Shown piece by piece: positions 8,541 to 16,671 of a stretch of 46,973 bases of DNA (within the stretch, counting starts at the first letter, position 1; every line of letters begins with the position of its first letter). A program made the position numbers and the translations under genes. A model generated the notes under the pieces. That model made no database searches, was not told the DNA's origin, and saw nothing but the letters and a program-made list of their open reading frames with translations. The stretch is from contig JAIXZE010000382.1 of NCBI GenBank assembly GCA_027489875.1, positions 1 to 46,973 of the forward strand, read 5' to 3'. This stretch comes from Verrucomicrobiales bacterium (lineage in GTDB: Bacteria; Verrucomicrobiota; Verrucomicrobiia; Limisphaerales; UBA9464).

Positions 8541-8669
8541 GGGCATCTCGACACTGCCTCGGATGGGAATGGTTTTGGGGCGGCGATGTCTTCATCGCCA
8601 TGGGAAAAGCTTCGGAACGGCGACGAGGACGTCGCCACCCCGTTCCGTCCGGGGCCTTCTCAAGATGGG
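8541..8669 (+). repeat. Family-1 REPIN/MITE-like element, second copy
   Basis: About 129 bp starting two bases after the methyltransferase stop codon. Hairpins are at 8582-8599 (loop GTCTTC) and 8619-8636 (loop GAGGAC). The spacers match the 155-291 copy (CTTCGGAACGGCGACGAGG and ACCCCGTTCC occur in both). The ends GCATCTCGACACTGCC and TCAAGATGGGC are slightly eroded terminal inverted repeats. Confidence 0.72.
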
Positions 8670-8735
8670 CGGCGTCGTTGATCGGATTTGGTTCCCGGCT
8701 TGGTTTGCGGGCGGGCTTGGCGCAGGCTGTGGGGA

Positions 8736-9350
8736 ATGACCGACGCCCGCAACGCCGGTGGTGAACGCCGCCTCAACATTGGATGCGGCCTGGATATCCG
8801 TCCGGGCTGGGTCAACCTCGACATGGTGGACTACGGCGGCAACACGCTGACGGACCTGACGAAATATCCGTGGCCGTTTCCGGAGTCGCACTTCGACGAG
8901 GTGCTGGCGAGCCACATCCTGGAGCACCTGCCGAACTTCAACGCGGTGATCACCGAGATCTGGCGCGTTTCGAAGCCGGGTGCTCTGGTGGTGGTGCGGG
9001 TACCCTTCTTCCTCAGCACGAAGTATTTTTCCGAACCGGATCACCGGACGCCGTTCGGTATCCGATCCTTCGACAACTACGAGGACGTGACGGGGCGGAC
9101 GTTGCGGTTCTACGAGAAGTGGAAGCTGGGCCACCGGACGAACTACAACTCACCCGCGCGGTTCCGTGTGGAGGAGAAGCGGTTTCACGTGTCGAACTTC
9201 CCGGTGCTGCGGTGGCTGGGGGCGATCGTCAACCTGGAGCCGGTGATGTACGAGCGGTTCTTCGCGACGTGGTTCACGCCGGAAGAGGTGTGGTTCCGGT
9301 TGCGCGTGGTGAAGCCCGACGCGGCCGCGCCGGGTCAGAGCGCGAGATAA
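8736..9350 (+). CDS. Class I SAM-dependent methyltransferase (type 11)
   Basis: 204 residues from the ATG at 8736. An upstream TTG at 8688 is possible but adds residues that do not look like protein. The family features are a shortened motif I (RLNIGCGLDIRPGWVNLD), ASHILEHLPNFNAVITEIWR after the second acidic strand, and PGALVVVRVP. This is the small methyltransferase type often found in polysaccharide or lipid modification loci, which is family knowledge; the actual acceptor is unknown. The stop overlaps the 3' end of the opposite-strand rhomboid gene by 16 bp. It may be co-transcribed with the methyltransferase at 7841, although a REP-like element separates them. Confidence 0.83.
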   Translation: MTDARNAGGERRLNIGCGLDIRPGWVNLDMVDYGGNTLTDLTKYPWPFPESHFDEVLASHILEHLPNFNAVITEIWRVSKPGALVVVRVPFFLSTKYFSEPDHRTPFGIRSFDNYEDVTGRTLRFYEKWKLGHRTNYNSPARFRVEEKRFHVSNFPVLRWLGAIVNLEPVMYERFFATWFTPEEVWFRLRVVKPDAAAPGQSAR

Positions 9351-10204
9351 CGACCCCACGGCAGGAGGATCATCAAGGCCGAGGCGATCCAGCCGGCGCG
9401 ATTTAGCGCTGGGAGCCGTCGTTCGGGCCACAGCGCGGCCAGGACGCCAAAGGGAAATCCGAGGAGGAATCCCAGGGCATGGACGAGGATGTCGCCCTGC
9501 GGGCTGGTCCCGATCTGGAGGAACAGCACGGCGGCCGCCATGAAGGTCGGGGCGACCCAACGGGTGGCGCGCCATCCGTGACGCCAGAGTCCGACAAGAT
9601 TTGCAGCAAGCATTCCAACACCCGCCATGACGACGCCGGAAGCACCGAGTCCGGTGTATTCGTGGCCGCGGATGAGGAAGGCGACCTCGTTGGCCGCGGC
9701 TCCCGCGGCGAGGGTTCCCGCGGTGGCAATCCCGGCTCCGTAACGTCCCATGGCAAGGCCGAGGACCGGGCCGCCGAGCACGGCGTTCATGGCGAGGTGA
9801 CCGGCATCGGCATGGAGCCAGGTGGCGGTGAAGGTGCGCCACCATTCGCCCTGGCGGACGGCATGGGTCTCGAAGAGGGCGCGGCGCATGCCGGGTCCGC
9901 CGCCTGCGTGGAGGAGGGCGATGAGGAACACCCAGACCAGCGCGGCCCAGTGAAGGTTGACGGTCGAACCGGGGACGTGGACCCGCCATTCCCATCCCTG
10001 ATTCTCACGCAGGAACTGGCGCAGGACATTGCGGGCCCGCTCGAGGTCTGACTCGGCGACGATGAGTTGCCATCGTCGGCTTCCGGGGTGTTGTTGCAAG
10101 GAGACCTCGATGGCCTGGCTGGCGAGGACGAGACTCCAGTCCATGGCCTGCCGCTCGGAGCGTGCGGGAATGGTGGCGGTCGCTTCGGCGGAAGACTCCG
10201 TCAT
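9335..10204 (-). CDS. Rhomboid family intramembrane serine protease
   Basis: 289 residues from the ATG at 10204 (MTESSAEATATIPA). The catalytic serine is S189 in GLGASGVV, the dyad histidine is H242 in GDILVHALGFLLG, and the oxyanion helpers are H131, H136 and N140 in WLHADAGHLAMN. The preceding WWRTFTATW fits the L1/TM2 entry of bacterial rhomboids. The N-terminal ~80 residues are soluble and resemble the small cytoplasmic domain some rhomboids carry (SQAIEVSLQ, WQLIVAESDLERARNVL). About six membrane spans follow. It would cleave single-pass membrane proteins within the bilayer; the substrate is unknown. It stands alone on the minus strand, with its 3' end overlapping the convergent methyltransferase gene by 16 bp. 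Confidence 0.9.
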   Translation of the reverse strand: MTESSAEATATIPARSERQAMDWSLVLASQAIEVSLQQHPGSRRWQLIVAESDLERARNVLRQFLRENQGWEWRVHVPGSTVNLHWAALVWVFLIALLHAGGGPGMRRALFETHAVRQGEWWRTFTATWLHADAGHLAMNAVLGGPVLGLAMGRYGAGIATAGTLAAGAAANEVAFLIRGHEYTGLGASGVVMAGVGMLAANLVGLWRHGWRATRWVAPTFMAAAVLFLQIGTSPQGDILVHALGFLLGFPFGVLAALWPERRLPALNRAGWIASALMILLPWGRYLAL

Positions 10205-10261
10205 GGACGGGTAAGTTCGGATGCCGGCCGGAGGAGGCAAGTTTCTCTTTGGTTTGAGGGA

Positions 10262-10387
10262 GCGCCGGGTGGGGGCACCCGGCCTTCAGTGGAGGCCACG
10301 TGACCTCACGTGGCGGTTTGAGAGGGCGCCGGGTGAGGCGCACCCGGCCTTCAGTGGAGTTGCCAGAGCCCAGTTGCCAGATGTCCG
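10262..10387 (+). repeat. Cluster of family-2 and family-3 REP-like repeats
   Basis: Three family-2 hairpins: 10264-10283 (GCCGGGTG/CACCCGGC), 10295-10314 (GCCACGTG/CACGTGGC, loop ACCT) and 10328-10348 (GCCGGGTG/CACCCGGC). The flank CCTTCAGTGGAG follows hairpins 1 and 3. A family-3 segment comes next, GTTGCCAGAGCCCAGTTGCC at 10359-10378. The cluster fills the gap between the rhomboid start and the ABC ATPase stop. Confidence 0.7.
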
Positions 10388-10428
10388 AATCGGCCGGGTG
10401 ACCTGACCCGCCCGGCAGAGGGGTGGAC

Positions 10429-11403
10429 TCAGGTCCTTTGGAACAGTTGCCGGATGATGTCCTCGATGGGGACCTCCTGGATGTCGATGTCGAGGATGGG
10501 CAGTTCGTCGAGGAGGGCCTTGCAGGCGGGGATGACGCGGTCGCGCTTCACCTTCAGTCGGAGGGTGCCGGGGCTGGACTCCACGACTTCTCCGTAGCGC
10601 GAGGCGTCAGCCGGGGCAGCGGCGGGAAGGAAGGAAACCGTGACGAGCTTGAAGTCGGCGAACCGGTCCAGGACATCGGCGAGGCGACCGTCGAAGAACA
10701 GGCTGCCGTGATCGATGATGATCACGCGTTCGCACAGTTCCTGGATGTCCGCCATGTAGTGGCTGGTCAGGACGATGGTCGTGCGGCGGGTGCGGTTGTG
10801 TTCGCGGAGGAAGTCGCGGACGACGCGTTGGGAGACGACGTCGAGGCCGATGGTGGGTTCGTCGAGGAACAGGACCTTGGGTTGGTGGAGCAGGGCGGCG
10901 ATGAGTTCGCACTTCATCCGTTCGCCGAGCGAGAGTTCGCGGACGGCGGTGGAGAGCTTGTCGCCGACCGACAGCATGGCGGAGAGCTCATCGACGGTCT
11001 TCCGGAACTGTTCCTGGGTGAGGCCGTAGATCCGGGCGTTGAGTTCGAGGGAGTCGTACGCGGGGAGGTCCCACCACAGCTGGTTCTTCTGCCCGAGCAG
11101 CAGCGCGAACTGGCGACGGTATTCGTCGCGACGTTCCCAGGGGACGCATCCGAGGACACGGGCGGATCCGGCCGTGGGATGGAGGAGCCCGGAAAGCATC
11201 TTGAGGGTGGTGGTCTTCCCGGCACCGTTCGGGCCGAGGAACCCGACGAATTCGCCCTCCTCGATGGTGAATCCGACGTCCTTGACCGCGTGGACCGCCT
11301 CGTACTTGCGGCTGAAGAGCCCTCGGAAGGCGCCGCTCAGGCCGGGCTCCTTCTTGTAGGTCCGAAACGATTTCGACAACCCCTGGACCTCGATGGCAGG
11401 CAT
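10429..11403 (-). CDS. ABC transporter ATP-binding protein (COG4586-like)
   Basis: 324 residues from the ATG at 11403 (MPAIEVQGLSKSFRTYKK). Motifs are Walker A GPNGAGKT (58-64), Q-loop Q105 in LLGQKNQLWW, signature LSLGERMK (157-164), Walker B VLFLDEPTIGLD (177-188) and a switch His in LTSHYM. The insertion EPGLSGAFRGLFSRKYEAVHA before Walker A and the ~90-residue C-terminal extension match the uncharacterised ABC-2 ATPase group COG4586. Members of that group usually sit beside two permease genes (COG4587 and COG3694). No permease is present in this window, which is odd. The start lies 2 bp after the stop of the kinase-MurQ gene, so it is the last gene of the serA operon. Confidence 0.88.
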   Translation of the reverse strand: MPAIEVQGLSKSFRTYKKEPGLSGAFRGLFSRKYEAVHAVKDVGFTIEEGEFVGFLGPNGAGKTTTLKMLSGLLHPTAGSARVLGCVPWERRDEYRRQFALLLGQKNQLWWDLPAYDSLELNARIYGLTQEQFRKTVDELSAMLSVGDKLSTAVRELSLGERMKCELIAALLHQPKVLFLDEPTIGLDVVSQRVVRDFLREHNRTRRTTIVLTSHYMADIQELCERVIIIDHGSLFFDGRLADVLDRFADFKLVTVSFLPAAAPADASRYGEVVESSPGTLRLKVKRDRVIPACKALLDELPILDIDIQEVPIEDIIRQLFQRT

Positions 11404-11405
11404 GT

Positions 11406-13241
11406 TCAGGACTTTCGGCCGAGGCTGACGATGGCGGGCTTGAGGACCCAGGCATTGGCTTCGAGCGCGGCCTGGGCGGCGGAGCGCTCGGCTCCGGTCA
11501 GTTCGCAGACGATCCGGATGGCCCGGTCGCGCAACTTCACGTTGGAAGGGTTCAGGTCGACCATGAGGTTTCCGACGACCTTCCCGAGGCGGACCATCGA
11601 GAGGGTGGTGACGATGTTCAGCACCAGCTTCGTGGCGGTACCGGCCTTGAGTCGGGTGGAGCCGGTGAGGATCTCGGGGCCGGTGTCGATCGCGAGAAGC
11701 AGGTCGGGCGGCCCGCCCTTGAGTTTCGCGAGGTACGGGTTGAAGCAGAGCAGGGCGGTGAACGCGCCACGGGCCTTGGCGGCGTGCAGGGCTCCCCAGA
11801 CGAATGGCGTGCGTCCGCTGGCAGCGATGCCGATGAGGACGTCCTGCTTGTTGAGGCCGCGGTTTTCGATGGCCGCGGCCCCGGCGTTGGCGTCGTCTTC
11901 GGCCCCTTCCACCGCGGAGTGGAGCGCGCGAAAACCGCCGGCCATGATTCCCTGCACCCATTCCGGAGGCGTGCGGAAGGTGGGCGGGCATTCGCTGGCA
12001 TCGAGAACGCCGAGGCGTCCGCTGGTGCCGGCACCGGCGTAGAAGAGACGTCCGCCCGAGCCGAGGGCTCGGGAGACTTCCCGGATCAGCCGCGCCAGCG
12101 CGGGGCGATGCGAACGGAGGATTGCGGGGAGGCGTTCGTCCTCGGCCAGCATGAGGTCGATGGCCGCGTTCACCGGCATCCGGTCGAGACGGACACTCGC
12201 CGGATTCCGACGTTCCGTCGGGGACATTTCCCGCGAGGCCGGGATGGGAAAATCAGTTTTTGGTGCGGGGATTGCGGGCTTCGAAGGAACGGCAGTCGGG
12301 CTGGCTGGAGCGTTTGAGAGCGCCCGTTGGGCCATGACCACGGCTCCCCACGCGGATTCCCGGGCGAGTGGATGGACGCGGGATCCGGGGCGCGACTTCC
12401 GGATGCGCCGGGCGATGCGCCGGGCAAACTCCTGCTGTTTGAGAACGACGCTTCCGGCGAAGACGAAATCGGTGGGTTTCTTGCCAAGCTTGCGGGCGCA
12501 AGCGAGCGCGTCCTCCGCCAGGGCGGCTTCGGTGTCGGCGAGTGTGCCGCGGGCCACGCGGTCCCCGGCTTCCGCAGCGGCAAAAACCTGCGGGGCCAAG
12601 GCAGCAACCTCGGATTTGGACGCGCCCTGCATCCAGGCGATGAGGTCGTTGGGAGCGTTGAGGAGGGTGGCCGCGAGCGCTCGCTGTCCGAAATCACACC
12701 ACTGGCCGGTGTGGTCGAGGTGATGTGCCGCGGCTCGCAATGCCTTATGGACGATGTCGTAGGCGCTGCCGCGATCCCCGAGTTGGTGCCCCCAGCCACC
12801 GACCTTGGCCGTGCGGCCACTCGGTTCGCGCCCATAGCAGCACGAACCGGTGCCGCTGAGCAGGATGACCTTGGCGTGGGTGGGCGCGTCGTCGGCGAGG
12901 TTGGCTGCGGACAGGGCGGATTCCAGGTCGTGGTCGACTTCGCTGGGGCAACCCGGCCATACCGTGGCCAGGATACCGCGCACGCGCGCGATGTCCTGGG
13001 GGTCACGCACTCCCGCCATGCCAACACCCACTGCGGCCACATCGGCGATCTGCGCGGCGATATCGGAGAACTGCTTCCGCAACTCGGCATCCGAGACCAG
13101 GCGGAGGTTGCAGGGCCCCGACTCAATCCGCTGGAGGAGGGTGAAATCCTCGGCGGCGGCGATCGCTACGGTGCGCGTTCCTCCGCATTCCAGACCCAGG
13201 AGCACCCGAAGGCCGGGTGCGTTGTTGGGGGCCGGGGTCAA
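11406..13241 (-). CDS. murQ: Fused amino-sugar kinase (BadF/BcrA type) and MurNAc-6-phosphate etherase
   Basis: About 611 residues with two enzyme domains. Residues ~1-310 form a BadF/BadG/BcrA-type sugar kinase: phosphate loop ECGGTRT (18-24), SGTGSCCYGR (129-138), GGWGHQLGDRGSAYDI. This is the family of GlcNAc kinase and clostridial MurNAc kinase MurK. A Pro/Ala linker (~311-337) leads to MurQ (~339-611): TERRNPAS, AGAGTSGRLGVLDASECPPT (catalytic Glu ~417), VEGAEDD (Glu ~445), GSTRLKAGTATK, GNLMVDLNPSN. MurQ removes D-lactate from MurNAc-6-P to give GlcNAc-6-P, so the fusion could phosphorylate MurNAc and then cleave the ether in one protein. The start is inferred to be the TTG at 13241, which shares bases with the serA stop and has AAGG about 10 bases upstream. 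A GTG at 13205 is the alternative. Confidence 0.88.
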   Translation of the reverse strand: MTPAPNNAPGLRVLLGLECGGTRTVAIAAAEDFTLLQRIESGPCNLRLVSDAELRKQFSDIAAQIADVAAVGVGMAGVRDPQDIARVRGILATVWPGCPSEVDHDLESALSAANLADDAPTHAKVILLSGTGSCCYGREPSGRTAKVGGWGHQLGDRGSAYDIVHKALRAAAHHLDHTGQWCDFGQRALAATLLNAPNDLIAWMQGASKSEVAALAPQVFAAAEAGDRVARGTLADTEAALAEDALACARKLGKKPTDFVFAGSVVLKQQEFARRIARRIRKSRPGSRVHPLARESAWGAVVMAQRALSNAPASPTAVPSKPAIPAPKTDFPIPASREMSPTERRNPASVRLDRMPVNAAIDLMLAEDERLPAILRSHRPALARLIREVSRALGSGGRLFYAGAGTSGRLGVLDASECPPTFRTPPEWVQGIMAGGFRALHSAVEGAEDDANAGAAAIENRGLNKQDVLIGIAASGRTPFVWGALHAAKARGAFTALLCFNPYLAKLKGGPPDLLLAIDTGPEILTGSTRLKAGTATKLVLNIVTTLSMVRLGKVVGNLMVDLNPSNVKLRDRAIRIVCELTGAERSAAQAALEANAWVLKPAIVSLGRKS

Positions 13242-14836
13242 AGGACGACGACCTTGATGTTCGAGATGGCAGGGTCTGCCGCGAGTTCGTCGAGGCACGC
13301 CTTCGACGGGGTGCTGTCGAGTTCGAGCGCCGTGAGGGCCTTTCCACCGATGGTCTCGCGGCCCAGGCTCATGCTGGCGATGTTCACCTGATGGCGGGCC
13401 AGGACCGTTCCGAGCTTTCCAACGATTCCGGGTCGGTCCTCGTTGTTGAGCAGGAGGAGCGTCCCGGTGATGGGGATCTCTACCGGAGTGGAGTAAAGGC
13501 GGACGATGCGTGGATTGTTCGGGGAACCGAAGAAGGTGCCGCCGGCGGAGAGGACCTTCTCGGAGCCGTTGAAGAGCTGGACGTGGAGCCACTCGTTGAA
13601 GGTGACGGCTTCATCCGAACGTTTCTCTTCCACCGCAAGGCCCAGCGCTGCTGCAGCGCTGCGGACATTGATGTTGTTGATGTCCGCCACGGCACTGTGA
13701 CGCAGGTATCCACGGAGGACGGCCCGGGTGATGGGATCGGTCTGGGGCAGTTCGCGGGCACGCCCGCCAAAGGTGATGTGGACGCGGTCGACCGGCGACG
13801 TGATCAACTGGCCGAGGAGCGAGCCGAGCTTCTCGCCGAGGGTGAGGTAGGGTTTGACCAGTTCAAAGGTCTTGGCGTCGACGCCCGGGAGGTTGACGGC
13901 ATTTCGGACCTCGCCGGTCAACAGGAAGGCGCTGATGATCTCGGCGACTTCCAGGCCGCACTTTTCCTGGGCTTCCTCGGTGGAGGCTCCGAGATGCGGG
14001 GTCAGGACGACGTTGGGCAGGGTTCGGAACGGATGGTCTGCCGCGAGGGGTTCGACCACGAAGACGTCCAGGGCAGCGCTGCCCACGCGGTTGCTCTGCA
14101 GGGCTGCGACGAGGTCGGCTTCATTGATGATCTCACCACGGGCGCAATTGACGATCCGGACGCCAGGCTTCATCCGGGCGAAGGCATCGGAGTTCAGCAT
14201 GCCGCGCGTTTCGGCCGTCACCGGCATGTGGACGGTGATGAAATCGGCTTCGCGGTAGACGCCATCCGGGTCGGAGACGGCTTCGATGCCGAGGGCACGG
14301 GCGCGGGCATCCGTGAGGAAGGGGTCATAGGCGACGACCCTCATTCCGAAGGCCAAGGCCCGCTTGGCGACTTCGGTGCCGATCCGGCCGGCACCGAGGA
14401 CGCCCAGCGTCTTCCCAAAGAGTTCGGTGCCTTGATAGAGCTTCCGGTCCCATTTCCCGCACGTCATGGATCCGTGGGCGGCGGGGATCTTCCGCGCCAG
14501 CGCCCCGAGCATGAAAAAGGTCAGTTCAGCGGTGGTGATGGTGTTGCCGCCGGGGGTGTTCATGACCACCACACCGCGTTGGGTGGCGGCTTCCACGTCC
14601 ACGTTGTCGATACCCACACCGGCGCGACCCACAACCTTCAAGAGGGGGGCTGCTTCCATGAGCGCCCGGGTCACCTTGGTTTCAGAGCGGACCACCATGG
14701 CTTCCACATCCGCCATGAGGGGGATGAGTTCGCTTTCGGGAAGCCGCTTGGGCAGGACCGTGACCCTGAATTCGGGGCGAGCCTTGAAGAACTCGATGCC
14801 GCGTGGAGAGATGGGATCGCAGACGAGGACGTGCAT
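13238..14836 (-). CDS. serA: D-3-phosphoglycerate dehydrogenase
   Basis: 532 residues, the long bacterial form. It oxidises 3-phosphoglycerate with NAD+ in the first step of serine synthesis. The N-terminal substrate domain has VVRSETKV and VVGRAGVGIDNVD. The NAD domain has GVLGAGRIGTEVAKRA and the catalytic Arg in NCARGEIINE. A Glu sits in DVFVVEPL, and the catalytic His is in LTPHLGASTEEAQ. Then follow an intervening allosteric-substrate-binding domain (about 320-450) and a C-terminal ACT domain (NNEDRPGIVGKLGTVLARHQVNIASMSLGR), the usual serine-sensing module. It is first in the operon with the kinase-MurQ fusion, whose start overlaps the serA stop. Serine synthesis and cell-wall sugar recycling are not an obvious pair. 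Confidence 0.95.
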   Translation of the reverse strand: MHVLVCDPISPRGIEFFKARPEFRVTVLPKRLPESELIPLMADVEAMVVRSETKVTRALMEAAPLLKVVGRAGVGIDNVDVEAATQRGVVVMNTPGGNTITTAELTFFMLGALARKIPAAHGSMTCGKWDRKLYQGTELFGKTLGVLGAGRIGTEVAKRALAFGMRVVAYDPFLTDARARALGIEAVSDPDGVYREADFITVHMPVTAETRGMLNSDAFARMKPGVRIVNCARGEIINEADLVAALQSNRVGSAALDVFVVEPLAADHPFRTLPNVVLTPHLGASTEEAQEKCGLEVAEIISAFLLTGEVRNAVNLPGVDAKTFELVKPYLTLGEKLGSLLGQLITSPVDRVHITFGGRARELPQTDPITRAVLRGYLRHSAVADINNINVRSAAAALGLAVEEKRSDEAVTFNEWLHVQLFNGSEKVLSAGGTFFGSPNNPRIVRLYSTPVEIPITGTLLLLNNEDRPGIVGKLGTVLARHQVNIASMSLGRETIGGKALTALELDSTPSKACLDELAADPAISNIKVVVL

Positions 14837-14934
14837 AGTTACGGGCCGCGACGGTAGGAACGACCCGCGGCAGGGTCAACCCCGCCCTCGAAAAGGAATT
14901 GGGACCGCAGCCCATCGGGCTGGCGATGCCAGGC

Positions 14935-15849
14935 TCACTCGCCCGCCGGCGCGTCGAACACAGGGAGAGGGGGGGGCGGGGGAATGACCCGGCCGTTGAT
15001 GACGCGTTCCTGACCCGGTTGGACCACCGGGGCGGACGAAGGAGTCTGCGTTCCGCCGCCATCGGTCCGACTGCGACGGGAGGGAAGCGTGGGGTAAATG
15101 CCACCCGATGCCGGTGCCGCCACCCCTCCACCGTCCACGCCACCGGCACCACCCAAGGTGGGGACAGCCATGTTGCCGGCGGGATTTGCGGAATCGGTGA
15201 CCCCGCCCCGGCCAATGACGGTTGGACCTCCGCCTCCCCGATTGACGTTCACGACGCCTGTGGTGACGGGAGCCGGGATGGCTCCCGGAACACCGGGTTG
15301 GGGAGCTGAACCCGGCGCGCCGGAGGGCTTCGCGCCGTTTTCCTTGAAGTTCAGGGTATATTCCTGGCCGGCATTCCGGATCTTGGCTGTCTCGTTCTTT
15401 TCGTCGATGCCCAGGATCTCGATGTCATCCTGCACGTCGCCCTCCTCCATGTCGTGATACGACGGAGCCTTGCTGCCGGGCGCGCTGATCTGGAGGTAGA
15501 CCTTCTTGCGTCCCTGCCAGAGGGAGAATCCCGTGAGTGTGACATTGGACGGAGTCGGGGGCGGGGGCGGCGGGGTGTCCACAACGGGCTGCGGGGGCGG
15601 CGGGGGATCCTTGATCCCGAAAGCATTCCGTGCGGCGATCAGTCGGAAGGGGTTCCCGTTGGTGGGGGTAGGTGTGGCGGGGGTGCCCACATCAACGGAT
15701 GGAGGAGCGACTGCGGTGGCGGTGGTGTTGCTGTTGCCGGCGTTCTGATCGGACGGTGAGGATTCCTTGGAGTCCTGAGCCTGAATGCCGGCACTCGTGG
15801 CTCCGAGGAGCACGAGGCCAGTGATGGTGCCATGGAGACGGCGCAGCAT
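14935..15849 (-). CDS. Secreted proline/glycine-rich protein
   Basis: 304 residues from the ATG at 15849 (MLRRLHGTITGLVLLGATSA, cleavage near IQA-Q); codons further upstream to 15996 do not look coding. After the signal peptide come a low-complexity Ser/Asn/Thr region, Pro runs (DPPPPPQPVVDTPPPPPP), and one compact conserved-looking segment at about residues 115-190 (NVTLTGFSLWQGRKKVYLQI, then MEEGDVQDDIEILGIDEKN and AKIRNAGQEYTLNF). A Gly/Pro-rich tail follows. The compact segment resembles the small beta domains of pilus/secretion pilotin-type proteins (PilP/GspC-like), which is a weak inference. It is divergent from the secreted-protein gene at 16040 and lies 98 bp upstream of serA on the same strand. 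Function unknown. Confidence 0.75.
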   Translation of the reverse strand: MLRRLHGTITGLVLLGATSAGIQAQDSKESSPSDQNAGNSNTTATAVAPPSVDVGTPATPTPTNGNPFRLIAARNAFGIKDPPPPPQPVVDTPPPPPPTPSNVTLTGFSLWQGRKKVYLQISAPGSKAPSYHDMEEGDVQDDIEILGIDEKNETAKIRNAGQEYTLNFKENGAKPSGAPGSAPQPGVPGAIPAPVTTGVVNVNRGGGGPTVIGRGGVTDSANPAGNMAVPTLGGAGGVDGGGVAAPASGGIYPTLPSRRSRTDGGGTQTPSSAPVVQPGQERVINGRVIPPPPPLPVFDAPAGE

Positions 15850-16039
15850 GGGACGAGAATGACGCACGCGTTGTGAAACACCATCCGGAATTGGAGGTTG
15901 CAAGCGAAGTGCGGGTGTGAGGAAATCAATCAAGAGATAGCCGAATTGAAAACCTGCGTTGATTTCCAAAAATGCAGTTGACGGCACGGGGATCACTTCG
16001 GCAGGCTCTGATCACACACGGAAGTTTATTAGCCAATCC

Positions 16040-16639
16040 ATGAGAACTAACGCTCTTCTCCTCGCGGCCGCAGTTGTGGCCGGTGGTTCTCTGCTCGCGC
16101 AGACGACCTCGAAGAACATCGTGGGCTACGTCAACAAGACGGTGCCCAAGGATAAGTTCGTCCTGATCGCCAATCCCCTGAACAACGGTGGAAACACGGT
16201 TGCTGAGGTGATCAAGGTCAGCGGTGACATCACCCTGTACCACTTCGGTGCATCCGGCTTCACCTCCTCCCTCACCCTCGGCGGCGACTGGATCGAAGGT
16301 GGAGACGTAGTTATCGCCCCCGGCGGCGGCTTCTTCGCTTCCGCTTCGGGTGCTGACGTGAAGATCACGTTTGTCGGTGAAGTTGCTGTGGGCAAGACGG
16401 TGAGCATCCCTGCCGGGTTGTCCATCCGTTCCTCCGCGCTTCCCCAGGCTGGCAATCTCACCGCCCTCGAGTACCCGGTTGGTGACGAGACGATCTTCCA
16501 GTTCAACAACGGCTACATTGGTACGGACGCGCTCGGTGAATGGTTGGGCGATGCTCCGACGGTTGGTGTCGCTGAATCCTTCTTCGTGTTGAACAACGGA
16601 GCCGCCAAGACCTGGACGCGCTCGTTCACGATCAACTGA
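16040..16639 (+). CDS. Small secreted protein, function unknown
   Basis: 199 residues from the ATG at 16040 (MRTNALLLAAAVVAGGSLLA, then QTTSKNIVGYVNKTVPK). It has a clear signal peptide. The mature part is short beta-rich sequence with the motif KFVLIANPLNNGGNTVAEV near the N-terminus and a C-terminus ending ESFFVLNNGAAKTWTRSFTIN. I recall secreted proteins of this VGYVNK/IANPLN type as a frequent, uncharacterised group in Verrucomicrobia, but could not check this. No good ribosome binding site is visible. It lies 32 bp before the PEP-CTERM protein gene and shares its terminator, so the two are probably one transcript. Its codon choice (more C-ending codons) suggests high expression. Confidence 0.82.
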   Translation: MRTNALLLAAAVVAGGSLLAQTTSKNIVGYVNKTVPKDKFVLIANPLNNGGNTVAEVIKVSGDITLYHFGASGFTSSLTLGGDWIEGGDVVIAPGGGFFASASGADVKITFVGEVAVGKTVSIPAGLSIRSSALPQAGNLTALEYPVGDETIFQFNNGYIGTDALGEWLGDAPTVGVAESFFVLNNGAAKTWTRSFTIN

Positions 16640-16671
16640 TCTGGTTTTCGACTCCTCACTTGATACTACCT

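Noticed and set aside
15975..16010. Possible promoter (TTGACG at 15975) for the secreted-protein pair
   Set aside because: The best -10 candidate at the right spacing (CAGGCT) is too poor to report as a feature.
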